Shown one piece after another: positions 57,901 to 64,000 of a DNA stretch of 64,000 bases. Within the stretch, counting starts at the first letter, position 1. The number at the start of each line of letters is the position of its first letter. The DNA is taken from the NCBI RefSeq assembly GCF_028583425.1, contig NC_072793.1, positions 62,129,028 through 62,193,027 of the forward strand. The letters are read 5' to 3'. A model generated the notes under the pieces. That model saw only the letters and a list, made by a program, of their open reading frames with translations, was not told the origin of the DNA and did not search any database. Made by a program: the position numbers and the translations under genes. This DNA comes from Eublepharis macularius. Taxonomy: Eukaryota > Chordata > Lepidosauria > Squamata > Eublepharidae.

Positions 57901-57939
57901 CTGATGTGTGCTACAATCCATATATGACCCCCGTTCCCA

Positions 57940-59012
57940 CAAGAACCAGCCTGGAATGGCAGCCTGGACAGCCTGGCTTATCCAGAGCTCATTAGAGTTT
58001 AGGATGCTAAGTAGGGTTGGCCACAGCACTTGGGAGGGAGACTTGGACTGGAGTTGCTACACAAAGGAAGGCAAAGGTAAACCATCTCTGCTCCACAATT
58101 GTGTGCAACACCCTAGGATTGGAGTCACCACGACTAGGGGTGCACACTTTGGGTTTCCAATTCGGGTAAATTACCAGAATTGGAGCCGATCCATAAAGAT
58201 TAGGGATATCTGAATCAGGGCCAGCATGCTGGCCCCAATTCAGAAATCCCTAATCAAAGCTTTCCGAAGCATTCAGAATGCTTCGGAAAGCTTCGGGGCT
58301 GAGTTTAAAGGGCCCCACCACTGCTTGCAAGCAGCGGCAGGGCCCTTTAAACATCATCCCCCCAGCCCCCCCACTACCTTGTTGGCGTCAGCGGTGGCTC
58401 TGGCTCCTCTGCTGCTGCGCCACCGCCTCAGCCTGCAGGGTGGTGGAGAGGATTGGAAGGCCAGAGCTGCTGCTGCTGCCTCCTCCTCTTCCGACCCTTC
58501 CTGCCCGTCTATTGGCCGTGGTGCGCCGGCGGCCATTTGACAGGCAGGAAGGGCTGGAGGAGGCGGAGAAAGCCCTTCCTGCCCCTCAAATGGCCACCGC
58601 GGTGCTGCCGTGCTGCGGCCAATTGAGGGGCAGGAAGGGCTGGAGGAGGTGGTGCCGGTGGCAGCCTTCCCCACCGCCCCGTAGGCTCAGGCAGCAGCAT
58701 GGTGGCAGAGGAGCCGCACCGGCTGGCTCCAAGCCATTGCAGCCTCGTGCTGCCACCACCACCACTGCCCAGCTGTCAGAGACCCTCCCGCCAGGTAAGT
58801 GGGTGGGGGGTGGAGGGGTTGCCCCAGGGGGTTGGTGGGAGGTGGGGGTGGGGGAGTTCCCCCCCCTCACTTCAGTACGCTCCGAATATTTACGGAGCAT
58901 ACCAAAACGGGTATTTCCGGATTCCTCCCTGCTTTGGACCGAAGCGGGAAACCCGAAGCAACCTGGCCCTGCACACTCCTAACCATGACTTGCTTGTAAC
59001 TTGATGGCATGT
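57940..59012 (+). repeat. 5S-rRNA-derived SINE split by an hAT-type element
   Basis: The head GAGCTCATTAGAGTTTAGG, ATGCTAAGTAGGGTTGG, GCACTTGGGAGGGAGAC resembles 5S rRNA (GGAAGCTAAGCAGGGTCGG, GTACTTGGATGGGAGAC). The body GGAAGGCAAAGGTAAACCA follows. It is cut at 58134, and its Bov-B-like end TTGTAACTTGATGGCA resumes after the insert. Confidence 0.8.
58135..58981. mobile_element. hAT-type nonautonomous element with GC-rich interior
   Basis: This 847-bp insert has ends TAGGGGTGCAC and, on the complement, TAGGAGTGTGC. It is flanked by ACCACGAC (58127-58134) and ACCATGAC (58982-58989), an 8-bp duplication with one mismatch. The TAGNG ends and 8-bp duplication fit hAT. Three consecutive hairpins lie near the left end. 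The 58.36-58.80 kb part is GCTGCT/CCTCC-rich with GGCAGGAAGGGCTGGAGGAGG repeated. No transposase is encoded. Confidence 0.8.
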
Positions 59013-60751
59013 TTTTCTTCTTTCCATAAAGTAGTTTGCCGCTTGTCTACTAAGTTGGGGAGCAGGCAGTTGAAGAGTTTAGGCCTGATTCTGTGTCAGA
59101 GTGCAAGTTTCCAGGTATGCTTGCACTCCTACTGCCTATTCCAACCATGCTTCTTATGCTGTCTGTGCCACCCGTGCACCAGTCACAGAGTTTTTGTTTC
59201 CTAGTGCTAAACTGTAGAATGTTGTCAGGGTTCTGTTTATAGCACCACTTTAGTAGTATAAAACATATTCTTTCACCATCCATGGATTCACAAGAGCAGA
59301 ACTGGCTTTCTTGCAAGTTTTAATATAGTTGGAATTCCACTAAAGAGAAATAGCACAGAGCACCAGTTTTGTAATCAAAAGAGAAACTTCCAAGTTTTAT
59401 TGCCAAAATACCTCAACTGAGATCTTTTTGGCTATCAGTACGAGAAGAAATCAGGTGATTTGTGGATTCTTAGAAAGTGTATTTAAGAGAGAAAGGGAGA
59501 GCGTCTATGTTCCCTGGACAAAACTTTGAGTGGGCAGAAGCACAAATTTCGCAAGGAAGAACAATGACCTAATTGGTTTATATTATCTGAGGGCCCATTC
59601 ATACATTTATTCTTGAGGTGAAAAGGCCACATGCAAACATGGGGAGTGTTTGCCTGAACTGGCTTCTGTGCGACTATTTTAAAAGTCATCTTTTTAGAAA
59701 AAATACTGATTTAAAAGAATTTTCTTAGATAGGGAAATTCTGAAATTTGCATACAGGGTATGAAACACAGGAAAATGCAGTGTGTGGATTTAACCATTCC
59801 CCAACATATTTGAATCAAAGTCTAGCAGAATTCCAGCCCACCTCTTAGTGGAGAATCTTTGTATTGGCTTTAGTGGAAGTTTAGGTTGGTTAATAATATG
59901 TTCTTTCAGGCATATGTCTACAGTTATACATTTAACTGTATAATAGTCAAATATTTGTTTTTCTTATAATGTGGATGTTTACAACAGAATTGTTAGGGAA
60001 TAGGAAGGGAAATTAATCTGTACCCACTCAGCAGACTTGCTGTTCAGATCCCAAAACATATGCCAGAACAAGGATGCAGAATGTTGGAAGCATAGGATTG
60101 GGCAATATACCTTTGTATAGAGCACACGAGTACATCAGAGGGGGCACTGGAGCTAGCAGGGCTAGATAGGTGAGTTTCCAGTATCTTTCCTCTTGTCTGC
60201 TCTGCTGCTGCCACTTTGTTAATCTAGAATGCTCCCCTTAGGGGTTCCTTCCTTTCAGCTAACTCATCTCCCTGCTGTTCTTTCTAACTGCCATGAGAGA
60301 AGGATGTGCTCTCTGTAATTTTCCTCCATCCTAGTCTAGATAGATAACTAGAATGCTTTCTTTTTCTTTCCTATCTTAGTTTATAGTTCCTTGGCAATAA
60401 AGGACTTCTCCTCATTTCATCCTTTGAAAACCCCTTCAGGGGGTTTCGCAAGTTGCAATAAATTGGCTGCTACTTGACAGCACTTAAAAGAAATATTTCT
60501 TTCCTAAAGTAACAAGCCTGTGTGGACTATTCCTAAAGCAACACCCTGCTTCTGCAGCACAAAGCAAGATCCAAGTCAGGCTTGCCAGTTGCCTGTATGC
60601 CGCCTTGCTATGCTCTCCATTCCCCACTTGTGCTTAATTGATCAGTGGAGAGAAATGAGGGGAGGGGAGAAAGACATCTTGCTGGGAGGCAACTGCAGGG
60701 GAAGGCCTCAGCCAGTATGCCCTGTTTGTTTGGCCCTCCAAGGCAACTGAT
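59013..60751. other. Intergenic, nothing recognised
   Basis: Ordinary DNA without a named repeat or a coding signal. Confidence 0.4.
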
Positions 60752-60830
60752 TGGCTGCTGTACGAAACAGCATGCTGGACTACATGAACCACTGTTCTGA
60801 TCCAGCAGGCTGTACTTATGTTCTTACAAT
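60752..60830 (+). repeat. 3' fragment of a tRNA-derived SINE
   Basis: It has ACAGCATGCTGGACTACATGAACC, CTGATCCAGCAGG and TTATGTTCTTAC, the usual 3' end of the family at 39.02-39.22 kb. Confidence 0.6.
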
Positions 60831-61321
60831 AATTTTTGAATACACCTTTTAACGCCAGACCAATGCCAATGTGAAAGGAAGATTTCACCAACAAAGCTCT
60901 GGCCATTTTTTTGTGGCTGAAGCACAGAAGTTGCAAATGACTTGAAAGGCAGCAGTTGTAAACTCAGGCAGAAAGTGCAAGCTCCGTGATCAAATATTGT
61001 GAGTGTATAGCAGCAGGCTGCAGTGTAGACAAGCCCTTCTTTATTTTATTTATCTAATATAATTATTTCCCGCTTTTCAGACAGCTGTCTTCCAAAATGA
61101 CTCCCATCAATCACAAGAGACAGGCTCTGCCCTCAGGCCTTCAAATTAAAAAAGAAGCTAGACTCATAAGGGAAGAAGAGTGGAGGGAAAAGGTCAATTG
61201 GCTTGACAGTGTCAGTTGGAACAAAACTGGAATTTATATTCTGGCAGGCCAGGCTGGTCTTCCCAATATGCTATGGTGTGTCACGAAGTAGAGTGAGTTG
61301 CAACCTGCCCATGACTCTTAA

Positions 61322-61532
61322 AGCACAATCCTAAGAAGAGTTACTCCACTCTAAGATCATTGACTTTTAGGATTGTACTAGATCCAGAGGAGTTAGCCGT
61401 GTTAGTCTGTAACAGTAAAACAGTAAAGAGTCCAGTATGCATCTGATGAAGAGAACTGGGGTTCTCGAAAGCTTATGCTACAGTAAAGTTGGTTAGTCTT
61501 AAAGGTGCTACTGGATTAGGATTGTACTGTTA
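61322..61532. mobile_element. Palindromic MITE split by a Penelope-like insertion
   Basis: AGCACAATCCTAAGAAGAGTTACTCC at the left and AGGATTGTACTGTTAG at the right belong to the family at 23763-23857. The interruption is the insertion at 61380-61515. Confidence 0.7.
61380..61515. mobile_element. Palindromic Penelope-like insertion, copy D
   Basis: It is 136 bp with perfect 13-bp target duplications TTAGGATTGTACT at 61367-61379 and 61516-61528. A short minus-oriented arm (GAGGAGTTAGCCGTGTTAGTC) joins a plus-oriented arm. The latter has an intact hammerhead-like core at 61443-61480: CTGATGA, GAGAA/TTCTC stem, GAAA, AGC-TTAT-GCT, then A. Confidence 0.85.
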
Positions 61533-61654
61533 GTCTTCTGGCCACTATCAGAGTGTACTTCCCTTCTCTTCTGCAGTCTCAAGGCAACTGGTCTTAAGAA
61601 TTCTTTCAGATTCAACAACATTGGATCCAGAATAAAATATAATGCTCCATGTTC

Positions 61655-61860
61655 GAATGATCCCCAGACTATCATTGAAGCTTTTTAGGTGATCTTAGGC
61701 CTGTCACTGTCTCTCAGCCTAACCTGTCTCACAAGATAGTTGTGAGAATAAATTGGAGGAGGAGGAACACTATTGCAAGTTGTTTGGGGTCCTCATTTGG
61801 CAAATACATATACATGTACATACACATATACATAAGCAAATAAATAAACCGCTTTGTTCC
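61655..61860 (+). repeat. 3' part of a tRNA-derived SINE
   Basis: Blocks GGTGATCTTAGGCCTGTCACTG, CTCAGCCTAACCTG, GTTGTGAGAATAAATTGGAGG and the AAATAAATAAA end match the 52.5-kb copy, after which comes a short CATATA-rich run. Confidence 0.65.
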
Positions 61861-63214
61861 AACATGATCCTGGCCCAGTAGTAAAAGTGGGCAGGAATGT
61901 ATAAGCATGGAGTTCTGGCCAAAAGGAATTCCAGGAGAACATTTTTTCCACATTCATGTTTGCTTTTGCATACTGGAAAATGATTATGGGAATTCTGGCA
62001 ATATGAACAGTCCACTTTCAGGAAGTCCAGCATCAGGATTGGCCTGCAAGGTGCAGCAGATGTGCGCCTAATCCCCATTTCTGAGTTGCACTGAATTTGT
62101 CATAATCTGATTTTGATAATCAGACGCTTTCCCTTTTGCTGCTTATGTATGGAAACTTGCTTGTTTGTTCAGCAGCTCAGTTGAAATCTTTGACAAAACA
62201 AATTAGTGAGTAAATCCAAAAGCTCCAACTTTCCTGAGGCACTTCTTTCTCAGGCAAGGTTCCTGCTGGCGCCAATAGGCCCTTTTGTCTGAGTGAGGTG
62301 AGGATAACAAGACCCTGGAAGCTTGTCGGCCTCCTCTGTAGGAATCTTAACCCAATAAAGCTTACAGCCACTTCCTTCACAGTAATAGAGAGGACCAAAA
62401 AGATGAGCCACAGGCAATAAGGAACGGGAAATGAGCGCTTTAGTGAGACCTGGCTATAATCTGTATTTAATGGCTTTTTACTGGAGGATCTGTTTGACCG
62501 TTCCAGTTTTGTGTGTGTATGTGTGTGTGCAGTTCCCATTTTTATAAGCTATCTAATGCGTAGAAACGTCAGTTCTGGGCATATGTTCATGTCCCTGGAG
62601 TCTTGTTCAGACATTTAGTGGAACATTTTCTAATTCAAAAGATAAACACTTCTGTTGGACTTGCGGGGCGGAAATTGTTTTTGTCGCAGCAGGTGTTGCC
62701 CATTAGTTCTACTCAAGCTGAACACCCTAAGCCAGGCTTTCAATGAGATGCATAATCAGACCCTGACATCACTCTGAGATGAACTGTACTCCTTGAGCCT
62801 CTTCCTTCTCCAGACTCCGCTTCCTCCATGAAACATCCTGTTTTGCAATCCTCTGAATTCTCAATGTGCTGTATGGCATTTGTTATTTCATCACCTCCGA
62901 GGCACACAGGTGCTGTTTCCTGCAGAGGGGCACAGAGAGGATAAGAAATTAAGCCAAAGGTTTTTGCGCTTTCTTGTGTGACCATAAAAGATATTTGTCC
63001 TTCCTCCTAGATCTGTACAATTAAAAGACCTGATGGTATACCCAGGCAGAAAGTGAGACACAGGATATCTGTCTGAATTACTCACTGCACATCAGAGATA
63101 TTTTGAAGCCTCTGTAAAGCACCTTTTCCAAGATGAACGTAACCTTGAGGTCATCTGGCAATACCCTGCTTGGTATGTCATCACTGTTGCAGGTCTGACA
63201 GATGGTAACACATG
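61861..63214. other. Intergenic, nothing recognised
   Basis: It contains a short TG run near 62510-62530. No gene or named repeat. Confidence 0.4.
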
Positions 63215-63365
63215 GCAGGGCCTTTTCAGTGGCTTCACTAAGAATATGCAGCACCCTTCCCCGTGAGGCATGACTGGGTTTGTTAGTGACTTTAAGAGGG
63301 TACTAAAAACTTACCTCTTTTGTCGAGCTTTTGGTTGACTTGACTTGAAATCTTTGTCTGGAGGC
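63215..63365 (+). repeat. L2-like LINE 3' coding fragment
   Basis: The order GGGCCTTTTCAGTGGCTTC, then a CCTTCCCCGTGAGGC segment and AAAACTTACCTCTTTTGTCGAGC, resembles the L2 C-terminal end. The calls here are by general pattern and the piece is short. Confidence 0.5.
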
Positions 63366-63384
63366 TGGTTGATCTTAAATATTT

Positions 63385-63545
63385 ATTTTTATATCCCACT
63401 TTTCTCCCTTACGGGCACCCAAAGTGACTTATCACATTGTTTTCCCCACCCTCACACTGCTCTCACAGCTTTAACCTTGTGTGGTAGGTTCAGCTGAGAG
63501 ATCATGGTGGGCCCCAAGTCACCCAGCAGGCTTCCAAGGTTTTGT
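63385..63545 (-). repeat. tRNA-derived SINE fragment
   Basis: TATATCCCACTTTTCTCCC, CACCCAAAGTGACTTA and CCCAAGTCACCCAGCAGGCTTCCA on the plus strand are the complement of the SINE body. Confidence 0.6.
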
Positions 63546-63589
63546 TGCTATTTTGCTGACTGTTAAAATATTGCCTATGCATTTTAATG

Positions 63590-64000
63590 TTGGGGTGGGC
63601 CTAAGGTGTCCTCAAGACAGCCTCTCTCCTAGGCAGTTGTAGGCCACCCCTCCCAGCTGGCTGCCCCCCCATCCAGCTGTGGCATTGGAGAACCACCCCT
63701 GGCGCCAGTGGATGGCTGCCAAGAGGACTCTGATCCCTCCTTCCTTCTTTCAGGGAGCAGGCAGGCATTGGCCCCACCTGCACTGGAGGGCATGAAGAGA
63801 GCATGCTGGCTGCCAGGGGGTGAGGAGGATGGGTGGCATCTTCTTGCCTTCCCCTGCCTCCCTATGGCATGAGGGGAGGCAAGGAAGTCTGGCACCAGCA
63901 CACTTCTCTGGTGGGGCTCACCCTGTTGCCAAAGTCAAGGAGGACAGATAGTGTTTTCCTGCCTCCCCATGGCATGGGAGGGGGGAGAGGAGGGCAAGTA
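63590..64000. repeat. GC-rich repetitive DNA running off the window
   Basis: Imperfect repeated blocks (CTGCCTCCCTATGGCATGAGG near 63856 and CTGCCTCCCCATGGCATGGGAGG near 63960) suggest a diverged tandem repeat or a repeat-rich mobile element that continues past the end. Open frames here are judged artefacts of GC-rich DNA. Confidence 0.35.

Noticed and set aside
58278..58982. 234-codon plus-strand open frame
   Set aside because: It lies almost wholly inside the GC-rich interior of an hAT-type nonautonomous element, has low-complexity composition and no transposase or host domain.

Overview
This is vertebrate genomic DNA, and the repeats point to a squamate reptile (lizard or snake; I cannot name the species). 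The evidence is a combination of repeat families: a full-length Sauria SINE with a tRNA-like head and a Bov-B-like tail, SINEs with a 5S-rRNA-like head, a Bov-B LINE, L2, L1 and R4-like LINEs, hAT-type MITEs, and palindromic insertions that look Penelope-like. No prokaryotic features, true tRNA or rRNA genes, or CRISPR arrays were seen.

The one protein-coding gene I can support is stanniocalcin-2 (STC2), on the minus strand. Its four coding exons are 27953-27803, 25644-25502, 20249-20038 and 9083-8690. They splice into an uninterrupted 299-residue protein with the family's exon phases and all the key cysteines I checked. The first coding exon lies in a CpG-rich promoter domain (about 26.95-29.72 kb). 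A repeat-poor 3' UTR probably runs to a poly(A) signal near 6.42 kb.

Layout. 1-4.4 kb is intergenic: a tRNA-SINE, a cluster of hAT-like MITEs, and a decayed minus-strand L2. About 6.4-28 kb is STC2. Its introns hold L2, R4-like, MITE, 5S-SINE and Sauria SINE copies. 28-30 kb is promoter. 30-33.3 kb holds two foldback MITEs and SINEs, one split by a probable solo LTR. 33.3-39.0 kb is nearly repeat-free. 43.1-48.1 kb is a palindromic Penelope-like insertion next to an L1 that is itself split by a Bov-B. 49-52.7 kb holds L2, MITEs and a SINE. 53.94-54.73 kb is an isolated CpG island that may be the promoter of an unrecognised transcript. 56-59 kb is a SINE/Penelope-like/SINE/R4/5S-SINE/hAT mosaic. 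59-64 kb is mostly unannotated, with SINE, L2 and MITE fragments.

The most notable non-genic signal is a set of short palindromic insertions. They have clear 12-13 bp target duplications, and their arms carry a hammerhead-ribozyme-like core. Several nested insertions give a relative age order for the mobile elements. From memory of amniote synteny, STC2 lies between NKX2-5 and BOD1; neither neighbour is visible here.
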